Below are positions 25,840-35,419 of a DNA stretch of 64,000 bases, piece after piece. Within the stretch, counting starts at the first letter, position 1. Each line of letters starts with the position of its first letter. This stretch comes from JACKBK01 sp963707275 (GTDB lineage Bacteria > Chloroflexota > Anaerolineae > JAAEKA01): the NCBI GenBank assembly GCA_963707275.1, contig CAVPPH010000006.1, positions 372,001-436,000 on the forward strand. The letters are read 5' to 3'. The notes beneath the pieces were generated by a model. The model was not told the DNA's origin. It ran no database searches and was given only the letters and a program-made list of their open reading frames with translations. The translations under genes were made by a program, and so were the position numbers.

Positions 25840-25898
25840 CCGGCTTACAAGAAATTGTAGCGAAACTGGCGTGATATCTTACAAATTCTTGTCTAGTG
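25840..25898 (+). promoter_or_regulatory. Shared regulatory element, copy 2 (upstream of the oxidoreductase operon)
   Basis: CCGGCT, a dyad TACA-N6-TGTA in TTACAAGAAATTGTAGCG, then GAAACTG, 22 bp and GTCTAGTG (25891-25898). ATTGTAGCGAA-CTG and GTCTAGTG keep exactly the spacing of copy 1 (22921/22958 and 25854/25891), while the DNA between differs, as expected of selected contact sites. The next start codon is 26016. Confidence 0.6.
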
Positions 25899-26015
25899 CA
25901 ACACGGTGTGTGGGTGTAAGGTGAATGCTTGGTAGGCTGGCCTGGCGCCGCTACCATCGTCAAATTGCACCCAACAGATCCCTCAACGTTGGAAGCTTAC
26001 AGAGCGGAGGCGCAA

Positions 26016-26572
26016 ATGACAACAACCATGATCGGCGGCCCGGTATGCGGGCAGCAGCTCGCCAGCCAACTGCTGCTCGCAGAGCCGCGCGAGTTGACCC
26101 GCGGCGAGATCGACGGCCTGTGGCGCATCTTTGCCGCCATCGGCAGGACATGGAAGAACACCGTACCACGACTCGGCGGGTCTTGAAGAGTTCCTGGCTG
26201 GAGTTTGTGGCCGAGAAGACCCTGGTCAGGCCGAGCTACGTGGCCGAATACGTCAACGCGCTCGAGGTGGTCGAAGAACTCATCGCCATGTACGGCGAGG
26301 CCGACGCGTTCGAGAGGCTCTTCCTCGCCAACGGCATACCGGTCGACCACAGGGGCAACTACCCGCTGGACACGCGCCTGGCCCATGCCAAGTACTTCGT
26401 GGTCGATGAGTTCATCCGCGTCCAGGTCGTGGCCGGCGGATTCAAGAACTTCATCCGGCCGCATCTGCCGGAAATCCTCCCGGAGAACATCGTCAACTAC
26501 AACGGGTTCATCGCCGGCTCACGTTTCAACCGGATCAAGCCCGTTCGCGCCTACGAGGAGCCCTCGCAATGA
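26016..26572 (+). CDS. Putative small subunit partner of the GMC oxidoreductase (one frameshift)
   Basis: About 185 codons. ATG 26016 follows GCGGAGG. The first frame (MTTTMIGGPVCGQQLASQLL to AAIGRTWKN) breaks near 26165 and continues as SSWLEFVAEKTLVRPSYVAEYVNAL to FNRIKPVRAYEEPSQ. I do not recognise the family with certainty. Its place, 4 bp overlapping a GMC dehydrogenase, matches the small third subunits of membrane gluconate/fructose dehydrogenases, but no Tat signal or membrane helix is visible. The paired assignment is inference from context. Confidence 0.5.
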
Positions 26573-28167
26573 GCAACGACTACGCCTACATTATCATCGG
26601 ATCGGGCGTCGCCGGCTCGACGGTCGCGACCAAGCTGCTGGAGGCGCACCCGGAGAACTTCGATTCTCATGCTGGAGGCCGGACCCCAGATACCTATGAA
26701 GGATCGGCGCTACTGGTGGGACTATGTCCTCTACAAACAAAAGGCCTACGACTCGTGCGAGGACCGCGACGGCGACAATCCGTCCGTCGGCGGCACGGCC
26801 TGGCACTCGAATGGTTCGCGAACCATGATGTACGGCGGTTCCACCGTGCATTGGGGCGGCTGGTCCATGCGCTTCAAGCCTGAGGACTTCTACCTGAAGA
26901 CCAACACAGGGCGGGGTGGCGACTGGCCGTACGACTACGACACGCTGGAGCCTTACTACTGCCGCGCAGACGAGTATCTGTCGGTGTGCGGCGACGACAA
27001 CGACCCGTGGCGCAGCAAGCCCTATCCTCTGCCGCCCTATCCGTGGACCGAGTCGGATGGCGAGATGGTCCGGGCGTTCCGGGAGCTGGGAATGACGCCG
27101 GGGCACATGCCCATCGCCCGCTACCGCAAGTGCATGGCAACCGGGACATGCAAGTACTGTCCCTTTGGGGCGCGCTTCTCCGGGTCGTATGTGCTGGATG
27201 ACCTGCTCAGCGAGCCGAAATACACTCACCTGAAATTCATCGGGTCGGCGCCGGTGACGCGGCTGGTCGCCGAGTCCAAGCGCCGCATACACCAGGTGGA
27301 GTACATCGATCCCCGCACCGGAGAGACTGCGACAGCCAGCGGCGACCGGATCATCGTCTGTTCGGGCGCCTATGAAGCGCCCAAGCTGCTGATGATGTCG
27401 ACCAGCCCCTACTGGGAACACGGCATCGGCAACGACCCCGAGTACGACCTTGTCGGGCGCTATGCGATCTCGCATCCTTTCCTGTCCGTTTCAGGAACCA
27501 AGGACCAGAACGAGGAGCGCTGGATTCAGGAATACGACTTCCCGTCGCTGATGTCGCGCTCCTACGACACCGAAGAGAATCAGCAGAACGGGAAGATCTT
27601 CCTGATGAAGTTTGCGGGGCTCCCCAACGTGGATATCGCCCAGCACATGATCGAGGGCAAGAACCGGGCCGAGATCGATGCGATTGTGACCGGGCCGCGG
27701 CGGGTCCAGTTGTCGGCTTTTATGGAGGAAATGGGACAGTACAACAATCGCTTCAGCGTCGGCGAGGGAACCACGCGTTTTGGCCTGCCGCGCACCAAGA
27801 TCGACTTTACCGAGGCGGCCGACTTCCAGGCGCGCGCCGCAATAATCTCGCCCTGATGGAGGCCGTCATCGTCAAGATGGGTTACAAAGTCGATCACACA
27901 CCCGTGGTTACGACTGCGTTTGATGATGGGCCAGAAGTAGACAGGAAGATCGGCAAACAGGACGGGCATCACACTTCGTCGACCTGCCGAATGGGCAAGG
28001 ACCCAACCGAAGGCGTCGTGGATGCTGACCTGAAAGTCTTTGGCACCGACAACCTGTATATCTGCTCCAACGCGGTGCATCCCACGTGCGCCGCGGTCAA
28101 TCCAACTCTGACCCTCGTCGCAGTCACGCTGAAGCTGACCGACCACCTTCTCTCGCAAACATCATGA
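26569..28167 (+). CDS. GMC-family FAD oxidoreductase (two frameshifts)
   Basis: About 533 codons. The N-terminal FAD-binding Rossmann motif is YIIIGSGVAGSTVATKLLEA, followed after a break near 26665 by MLEAGPQ. GGSTVHWGGWSMRF is the second FAD contact. A Cys-rich CMATGTCKYCPFGARFSG segment may hold a cofactor or disulphide. After a break near 27845 the C-terminus has GHHTSSTCRMG and NAVHPTCAAVNPTLTLVAV, the GMC catalytic His/Asn and FAD-closing segment. The family oxidises alcohols or sugars; members with this Cys motif resemble gluconate/choline-type dehydrogenases. The substrate is unknown. It overlaps both neighbours by 4 bp, so this is one operon. Confidence 0.85.
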
Positions 28168-29228
28168 ACACGAAAACATTCAACGAATTGCTGGCAGACA
28201 TGCACCATCTGGAGCGCATAGACCTGCTGATGACGCGCCGCAAAAGGCAGCGCAATCGGGAATGGCTCGAGCAAGCGCTCCAGTCGGCGGTCTCAGTCGA
28301 GTTCTCGACCATACCGCCTTACCTTTCTGCCCTCTGGTCGATCAAGGACCCGATGCACCCGGTGGCGGCGTCGATCCGCAATGTGGTGCAAGAAGAGATG
28401 TTGCATATGGCGCTTGCCTGCAACATGCTCACTGCTCTGGGTTGCGTCCCGCAGATCAACGATCCCAAGATGGTGCCAAGCTATCCAGGGAAGATTCCTG
28501 GCGGGGTGCACCCCGAGCTTACGGTGGCGCTGTCGGCACTGACCGTGTTCGACGAGGGGACAAAGGATTATCCCGGCTCGTTGGATGTGTTCATCGCGAT
28601 CGAAGCCCCTTCGGTGGGCAGACGCCCCAAAACGCCGGAGGAAGACAAGGGCTTCAAAACGATCGGCGCGTTCTATCGGGCAGTTCTGGACGCTTTTCAG
28701 ACCTTGCAGCCGGAGCTTTCCACCGACCGGCAGGTCTCCGGTCCACTGGCGTACATGGTGATGGCAGACCTTCCCGCAGTGGAAGCCGCCATTGCCCTCA
28801 TCATGGACCAGGGGGAAGGTTCGGAGGCTTCCCCGGAGGTCGAGCGCACCCACGAGTTGGCACATTACTACCGCTTCCTCGAGGTCAAGGCCGGCAGACG
28901 ATACAGCGGCGTCGATGCGAAGCACCAGGCGCTCTTCGAAGGTGAGCCGCTGGAGTTTCCTGAGGTCTGGCCGATGGCGGTCGTTCCGAAAGGCGGATAC
29001 TTGCAGGAGGATGTTCCGCCCGACGTGTGGACGATGCTCAACAGCTTCGATCAGACGTTTACCCAGTTGCTGAATCGGCTGCAGTCGGTCTGGGAGCACG
29101 GCGACCAGGCGGCGCTGGTCCACGCCATCGAGACGATGTTCGGGCTGTCTCAGCAGGCCCAGGCTTTGATGAGAATCGAGATCGGAGATGGGCGCGGGAA
29201 CTACGGTCCCTGTTTCCGGCTGCTCTGA
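28164..29228 (+). CDS. Ferritin-like protein of the VioB/RebD-type domain family
   Basis: 354 codons, intact, starting in an ATGA overlap with the GMC gene. The motif pair EQALQSAVSVEFSTIPPYLS and VQEEMLHMALACNMLTALG gives the Glu and ExxH ligands of a di-iron four-helix bundle. The following PQINDPKMVPSYPGKIPGG and HPELTVALSAL are typical of the ferritin-like domain found in iminophenyl-pyruvate dimer synthases (VioB, RebD). Those enzymes help couple two oxidised tryptophans, but VioB itself is about three times longer, and no other violacein/indolocarbazole gene is here. A stand-alone oxidase or oxygenase acting with the GMC enzyme is more likely. Confidence 0.72.
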   Translation: MNTKTFNELLADMHHLERIDLLMTRRKRQRNREWLEQALQSAVSVEFSTIPPYLSALWSIKDPMHPVAASIRNVVQEEMLHMALACNMLTALGCVPQINDPKMVPSYPGKIPGGVHPELTVALSALTVFDEGTKDYPGSLDVFIAIEAPSVGRRPKTPEEDKGFKTIGAFYRAVLDAFQTLQPELSTDRQVSGPLAYMVMADLPAVEAAIALIMDQGEGSEASPEVERTHELAHYYRFLEVKAGRRYSGVDAKHQALFEGEPLEFPEVWPMAVVPKGGYLQEDVPPDVWTMLNSFDQTFTQLLNRLQSVWEHGDQAALVHAIETMFGLSQQAQALMRIEIGDGRGNYGPCFRLL

Positions 29229-29258
29229 CCCGCTACAATCAGAACTTGGAGTGCGTTC

Positions 29259-29720
29259 ATGGCCCAAAAGACAAAGGCACCGACTCGTTACAGACACTGG
29301 CACGTCGTTCGGACTGTCGAACTGAGGACGCCTGCTGCTGCGGTATGGGATGTTATCGGAGGCTTCTACACCATCCACGAGTGGCACCCCGACATCGTGA
29401 AGACGGAAGTCCCGCCGGAGCAGACGCAAACCAGGCAGTTGCGAAGGATCCTGACCTTCCCCGGACTACCAACGACCACGGAAGAACTCGTCTCGATGGA
29501 CAACGAGGACTTCCACTACCGTTACAAGTGGCATGCGGGCCAGTGGGGCGAGGAAGTGAAGGATTACAAGGCTTCTCTCCGAGTATTCTCTGGAGACCTT
29601 GACAGGACGTGCATCGTTCAGTGGGAGAGTACGTTCAAGCACCCGACCGACGCCATCAGCGACTTCTACAGGCACGGTTTTGAAGCGTTGGAGAGACTAT
29701 TCCCCATCGGTGCCCGCTAG
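29259..29720 (+). CDS. SRPBCC-fold protein, second copy
   Basis: 153 codons, intact. VVRTVELRTPAAAVWDVIGG, FYTIHEWHPDIVKTEVPPEQ and the end FYRHGFEALERLFPIGAR fit the SRPBCC helix-grip fold; the first motif is shared in form with the protein at 25367, but overall similarity is low. It lies 30 bp after the ferritin-like gene and is likely co-transcribed. Ligand binding or cyclase activity is possible; no active-site residues can be named. Confidence 0.7.
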   Translation: MAQKTKAPTRYRHWHVVRTVELRTPAAAVWDVIGGFYTIHEWHPDIVKTEVPPEQTQTRQLRRILTFPGLPTTTEELVSMDNEDFHYRYKWHAGQWGEEVKDYKASLRVFSGDLDRTCIVQWESTFKHPTDAISDFYRHGFEALERLFPIGAR

Positions 29721-29823
29721 CTACGACATGAATGACGTGTCACGGGCTTGCGACACCACAGCGACAGATTGATCCAATCCAGCCAACGATTTCGGCTGTG
29801 AATTCAGCCGAGGAGGTATAACC

Positions 29824-30255
29824 ATGGGATGCTCCTATGAAATCAATGATACGTTGCTTTTGACCAAGGCCCAGGGATTTCCGTCTGATCTGCTCAATAT
29901 CGAACGTCACCAGCAGAACCCGATCACCCTGGCAGATGTGGCGGGGAAGGTCTTCCGCTTCAGGAACAAGCCTGTCGCCAGGGCATTTCAACTGGACCCT
30001 GTCAGGGTATACATGTTCGAAAACACAGATGATGACAAGTGGCTGGGCTGGGGCAGGGTATTCATACAGTCGCTGTCCATCAAGAGAAAGAGAGGGCTTG
30101 GTCCTTCTGACCCTTCAGGACCAATTCATTTCAACCCAGGCGATTGGGTCACTTCCGGAACCTATGTGTTCATCGATATCTACGATCCGGAATATCAGAA
30201 GATATTCACCACGCACGAAGCGCCGGAAGCCTGGAACTACTTTGGCAAACCTTAG
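29824..30255 (+). CDS. Conserved-looking 143-residue protein, unknown
   Basis: 143 codons, intact. The start is well set: ATG 29824 follows GAGGAGGT by 7 bp, and a small hairpin CGGCTG...CAGCCG (29789-29806) sits just before that site. The sequence alternates hydrophobic and polar residues as in a beta-barrel or sandwich (VRVYMFENTDDDKWLGWGR, GDWVTSGTYVFIDIYDPEY). No signal peptide, membrane segment or known motif. I do not recognise the family. Confidence 0.6.
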   Translation: MGCSYEINDTLLLTKAQGFPSDLLNIERHQQNPITLADVAGKVFRFRNKPVARAFQLDPVRVYMFENTDDDKWLGWGRVFIQSLSIKRKRGLGPSDPSGPIHFNPGDWVTSGTYVFIDIYDPEYQKIFTTHEAPEAWNYFGKP

Positions 30256-30315
30256 CCGCCTCTCCAACGCCGGGATGGGTCTGTCAATCAGCGACCGTTT
30301 GTGGAGGAGAGACTT

Positions 30316-31223
30316 ATGACCAGTCGACCTGTATTGCTTCGCGCCAGCGGCCGGTCAGCACCACACAAGCGCAGCTTGGGCCTCTGGCAGATCTTCCCGG
30401 CACCTGGATAGGCAAGGGCTTCAATCTGGTTTTACTGCCCGACAAGCAGAACAACAAGCCCTTCCGTCTGATGCTCAACGCGACGCAGGAGACGCTGACT
30501 TTCACCCCGATCGGCGGGCCCATCCCCAATCGGGGCTCCGGTCAAGGTGACATCTTCTTTCTTGGCCTGCAGTATCTGCAACAGGTCAGCGACGCCAATA
30601 CGAGCGAGGGTATCCACCTGGAGCCGGGGCTGTGGCTCAGCTTGCCGGCCACAGAGTTCCCACCTGCTCCGGCGACTGTTGCGCGCCTGAGCACCATTCC
30701 TCATGGTGACGCCTTGCTGGCGCAGGGTGACTTTTTAACTGCTGACGAAGGGCCAACGATTGGCGCCGCGGATTCAACGCCGTTCAAACTCGACCCTCAG
30801 ACAGGCGCTCGCATCAACGAAACCGATGCGGCGTATCTCGCCCCGTTGACTTCCGCTCACCCGCCCGCCAGGATTCCAGCTAGCGCGATAGCCAATCCGA
30901 ACGAAGTCCTGACAAACGCTATCAAGCGTCAAAAGATCGTCAAGACGATGACTTTGACTGTCAGTGCGGCGCCGGTCGGCGGCATCAATGGCACTCCGCT
31001 TGCGCCTCCAGGAAGCCCCAACAAGATCGGCAACATCGCCAACATTCCCTTTGTGGATGCCAATCCCAACGCCAACAGCTTCTCTGCAATCTTTTGGGTT
31101 GAGACCATCCAGAGTCGGGATGGACGCCAGTTCTTGCAGCTACAATATACACAAACGGTCATCTTCGATTTTCTCGGTGTGAAATGGCCGCATATCTCAG
31201 TGGCGACCTTGGTTAAGCGATAG
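30316..31223 (+). CDS. LPGTW-motif protein, possible heme/ligand-binding barrel (one frameshift)
   Basis: About 302 codons. ATG 30316 has a strong GGAGGAGAG site; a shift near 30350 is then needed to enter the long frame. LADLPGTWIGKGFNLVLLPD near the N-terminus recalls the GTW signature of lipocalin/nitrobindin-like barrels. The rest (GPIPNRGSGQGDIFFLGLQY, LEPGLWLSLPATEFPPAPAT, FSAIFWVETIQ, GVKWPHISVATLVKR) looks like a conserved family seen in bacteria and fungi and annotated as heme-binding or unknown; this recollection is not verified. No signal peptide. Same strand and close spacing place it in the cluster. Confidence 0.55.
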
Positions 31224-31350
31224 GACGTATCCTCAGGGCTTCTCTATCTGCTGAACCGGTTAAACGTGCTTGGCGTGTTCGACAGGCATCCGTTCGAGTT
31301 GAACGTCTGGTTCTGACGTGTTTGCCCTATACGACGAACGAGAGGAAGTA

Positions 31351-33372
31351 ATGGCAAGATCAACCGGGAGCGAACTACGTAAAGTCGCAGGGGGTGCGCC
31401 GACGCGGCGGGCGTTCGACCATGTCCTGGTCATCATGTTCGAGAACCAGTACCGCAGCTATGTGATCGCGAATCCCTACATGCGGCAGCTGGCGCGGCAG
31501 GGAATCCAGCTCGGGAACTTTTTCGGCGTGATGCACCCGTCGCAGACGAACTACATCGCCTCGATCGCTGGTGCGCTGTGCAACGTCACCACCGACGACC
31601 CGGTGCCGCTCATCGACGAGCGGACCATTGTCGATCTCATCGAGGAAGCGCCCGGCAGGCTGCAGTGGAAAGCGTACATGGACAGCTATATCCCGCAAGC
31701 CACGCCCTGGACTCCGCAATTCACGCCGCAGGACGCCCACCCCTATCACGTCAAGCACAACCCCTTCGCGTCCTTCTCCACGATCGTGCGCAACGAGGCG
31801 CGCTGGCGGCGCGTCGAGAGCGAGGCTGCGTTCTTCTCGGACTTGCTCAACGGGGAGTTTCCCGAATACGCCTGGTTCTCGCCCAATGTGTGGAACGACG
31901 GCCATTGGCTCAACGGGACGACGCCAGGAGTCCAAGCCCCGAGCGCCGGAACTGGTCGACCAACTGGCGCGTCTGGCTCGAGGACTTCTTTGCGCGGCTG
32001 CGCTTTCCTGGGCCTGGTTCGCATCTGCCGCCGCGTACCCTGGTGGTGGTCACGTTCGACGAATCTGATTTCGAGAGGGATTACCAGCCGGACCTGGCCT
32101 CGGCCTACGACGGCCCCAATCAGATCTACACTGTGCTCCTTGGCGACGGCATCGAACCCGGCTTCGAAGAGGAAGGCTACAATCATTACAGCCTGCTGCG
32201 GACAATTGAGGTGAACTTCGGCCTTGGCCACCTTGGCAAGAACGATGCGGGCGCCAACTGGTTTCAGTTCCTCTGGGGACGCCGATTCCAGTGGAGCAAC
32301 CCGTATTCGACGCCGCTCGACGGCCAAAAAGGGCGCATCCGGCGGGTTGTGCGCGGCGGGATTCGCCGGCGCGCTCTTTGCCGGTTACGTGGCAACGGAC
32401 GGCGCCATGCGCGTGCGTACCCGAACGGCCAGCGCTTCGGGCCGCCAGACGGCCGGACAATGGTCGGACGAAGACGAGTTGCCGATCGACGGATCAGGTG
32501 GCGCGGCGCTGGCTTCGACCTTCACCGAGTTGGTGTTGGTGGCGCGCTCGGGGTCAGGGATGCTCCAATGTCTCACCTATGATCTGCAAGACGGCTGGTC
32601 GCAGACGCCGGAGCCGCTCGCGGATGGCAACGTTGGCGGATTTGCCCTGGCATCGTTCGACCACGAGTTGGCGCTGATGCTGGTGTTCGTGGATTCGTCC
32701 GGCAATGTAACTTCTCGGGTGCGCCGCGACGGCGAATGGGCGCCGCCGGTGCCAGTGTCGGCAGCGCAGATGTCTCCCGGACGGCGACATCGCGCTCGGG
32801 CACACTTGGCAGCTCGCTGTATCTGATCGTGACAGCGCCCGATGCGCAGACCATGAACATGGTCTCGTACAACACCGGGGTCTACAATCTCGTCACGGTG
32901 CTGCCGCACAAGTATGGCGGCCCGCAGGACAATACCACCATCGACGCCTGGTCGCCCAGCGCGTTCCCGGTGGCGCATTTCTCGTCAAGACCCGACGCAA
33001 TCGGGCAGCGCCAACCTCAGACTGCGCCCGTATCAGACCGGAGGGCCAATGGCCGTTGCAACGCTCGACGGCGTCATGCATCTCGTGCATCCGGGACCAG
33101 GTAATCCGCTGCTCCTGACGGAGACCTTTTCCATCGCCGGCGTGATGACGCCGTCGCAGCCGGTGTCCTACAAGAGCGCAGACTCGGCCACCGTCGAGCA
33201 ATGGATTTGGCACCCTTGCGGAGGCTGGCTGGAGCCATCAGTCGCCGATCTTTGGCTGGCGCTGCGAGGCTGGCGGCGAGCTGGCCATGGCGCACGCTGG
33301 CGCCGAGATCCTGCTGCTGTGCGACCGCGACCCGGCGCGCCGGTAGAGCTGCGCATCGGCCGATACGAGTAG
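31351..33372 (+). CDS. Phosphoesterase (AcpA/phospholipase C-like) with propeller-like C-terminal half (frameshifted)
   Basis: About 674 codons if read as one protein. Start ATG 31351 follows GAGGAAG. The first about 325 residues are a phosphoesterase-family domain: FDHVLVIMFENQYRSYV (metal Glu/Asn), HPSQTNYIASIAG, EYAWFSPNVWNDGHW, and after a break near 31930 PRTLVVVTFDESDFE and YNHYSLLRTIEVNFGLGHLG. Relatives include acid phosphatases and bacterial phospholipases C. From about residue 330 the frame changes several times (near 32340, 32770, 32990, 33240, 33340). The pieces repeat a pattern of short strands (ALASTFTELVLVARSGSGML, GFALASFDHELALMLVFVD, PMAVATLDGVMHLVHPG, GELAMAHAGAEILLLCD) like a lectin-type beta-propeller. 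No start or RBS separates the halves, hence the fusion call. No signal peptide. Confidence 0.6.
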
Positions 33373-33469
33373 GGAGTGCTTTCATCGTGGGAATGCTGTC
33401 TGCGCTGCAAGGCCGGCAAGCGACGTCAACGCAGTACCTACGTTCTGATCTGCTTTCTTGAGGTGCACA

Positions 33470-35149
33470 ATGACTGACGGATTTGAGATCACTGGCCAGA
33501 ATGCCTCGGCGTTGTTCACGCTGAAGCTTCATCGCGGCGATGGTATGGTTCTGATTGGCAATGAACTGGAAGGAGGGCAAGCCGCCCAACGACTTTGTCG
33601 GCTTCGCCATCGAGTACAAGCCACCCAACGGCGACACAGTTCTTCGCCGTTGTCGAACCGTCTGGGCTTCACCAACTGCCGAAGGCGACCTCGACCCGAA
33701 AGCGCTGTCGACCAGGCTCTCGCCGATCCAGAAATTCCGCTGGGTGCATTTCCCGTACGATGCCGAGCTTGCCGGCGAATTTGATCTACCGGGTCACCCC
33801 TGTCTTCATGGATGACGCGGACAAACTGAGCTACGGCGAGTCCCAGGAAGTCTCAGTTGAGTTGTAGTCGCGAGATCTATCCCGGGCTGCTCAATGTCAG
33901 CTTCACCCGCGGTTTCGTGTCGTCGCAGGCATTCGTGGATCGATACGAGTCGGCAGGCGACATTTCGACACTGTTGCCGGCAAAGGCGAACGACGGACTT
34001 GAGTTTTGTTCCCACCCACCCGAAGACCGAGGAGGCTCTGGCATGGATGGGCTTTGATGCGCGGCGTGTTGATCCTTGATGTGCTCGACAAGGCGATTGC
34101 CGACACAGAGGCGCAGGTCCGTATGGTGGCATACGATCTCAATGAGCCCGCAGATTAGTGAGCACGCCTGGAGAAACTCGGACAGCGTCTGAAGATAATC
34201 ATCGACGATAGCGGCAGCCATGGCCGTAACGGGTTCTGCCGAGGACCAGGCGGAGACGCGCCTGGTGGCCACAGCCGGCAGAGACAACGTGTTGCGGCAG
34301 CACATGTTGGGCCTCCAGCACAACAAAACCATCGTGGTCTGACGGCCCAACGGTAAAGATCGGTGGTGTGCGGATCGACCAACTTTAGCTGGCGTGGTCT
34401 TTACGTGCAGTCCAACAATGTCCTGACTATGCATGGGGAAAACGCCATCAAGCCTTTCCAGGACGGCGTTTGAGTACTACTGGACGCAGGCGCCGAAGAC
34501 TTTCGGTGACGGGCCGTCTACGGAGTGGATTGATCTTCAATTGGACGGGATCGACGGGCAAGTGACGTTTTCTCCTCACAGCTCGTCGAACGCGGGTCTG
34601 GATCATATCGCCGACGACATTGGCAACAATACCAGCTCAAGTCTCTTCTATTCGCTGGCGTTTCTCTACCAGACGCCAGGGCCTATTCTGGACGCGATCC
34701 AGAAGGTGTCAGAAAACGACGATCTATTCGTCTACGGCATTTCGGATCGCAAAGTCGGCGGCCTTGATCTGCAGAAGCCGGGCGGCAATGTGTCACCCGT
34801 CTTTCCCTCTGCACTGACCAAGAAGGTACCGCCGCCGTTCTCGAAGGAGCCAACCGGCGGCGGCGGTATTCGTCTGCATCACAAATTTGTCGTCATCGAC
34901 TTCGACAAGCCAACCGCCCGGGTTTATCTCGGGTCGTACAATTTCTCTTCGTCTGCCGACATCAAGAACGGGGAAAACCTGCTTCTGATTCGCGACCGCC
35001 GCGTTGCAGTTTCGTACATGGTCGAGGCATTGACGATTTTTGACCACTACCATTTCAGAGTAGCTCAGCAAGATGCCAAGAAGGCCAAGAAAGAATTCGT
35101 TCTGGCCAAGCCGCCGCGAGCCGCGGGAGAAGAGCCCTGGTGGGCTTGA
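33470..35149 (+). CDS. Phospholipase D-like protein with two HKD sites (frameshifted)
   Basis: About 560 codons. A beta-rich N-terminal domain (TDGFEITGQNASALFTLKLH, PPNDFVGFAIEYKPPNGDT, SPIQKFRWVHFPYDAELAG) precedes the PLD part. The middle (33560-34440) is broken by at least seven indels, but VSFTRGFVSSQAFVDRY, the first HKD remnant LQHNKTIVV and WRGLYVQSNNVL are recognisable. The last 239 codons are intact and hold the second site, GIRLHHKFVVIDFDKPTARV (HxK) followed by LGSYNFSSSADIKNGENLL. Such proteins hydrolyse phosphodiesters of lipids or nucleic acids. Start ATG 33470. It is the last gene of the cluster, before a hairpin. Decay rather than sequencing error cannot be excluded for the middle. 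Confidence 0.7.
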
Positions 35150-35250
35150 AGACTATGCGGATCCCAAAAGATTCGCGATCGTGAAGCTCTTTGCCTAGGA
35201 TCGCACGGCGCACATTCTTGCCATAGTCCAGCCTGGCGTGCCGGGCTGTC

Positions 35251-35279
35251 AGAAGGGCCGACCCACTGTCGGTCCTTCT
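35251..35279 (+). terminator. Hairpin after the PLD gene
   Basis: A 12-bp stem with one mismatch (AGAAGGGCCGAC 35251-35262 with GTCGGTCCTTCT 35268-35279), loop of 5, but no clear T-run. It lies about 100 bp past the PLD stop and 140 bp before glnA, so it may mark the end of the cluster. Confidence 0.4.
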
Positions 35280-35419
35280 GACGATTTCGCGCACGGTTTT
35301 CCTTGTCCCCTTTGCACTGAAGCATTACAATGGCGCTGTGTGTCGGTTGCTCCTAGGGACGCGTGCTTTGCATGCAAACAGAAGCGACCTGCAATCCGAA
35401 TGCGTTCAGGAGAACAACG

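Noticed and set aside
28164..29228. Violacein or indolocarbazole gene cluster
   Set aside because: Only the ferritin-like domain matches; no tryptophan oxidase, VioC/D/E or chromopyrrolate partner genes are present.
28293..29429. Long minus-strand ORF (378 codons)
   Set aside because: It mirrors the ferritin-like gene in a GC-rich frame; composition is His/Arg-rich and no motif is present.
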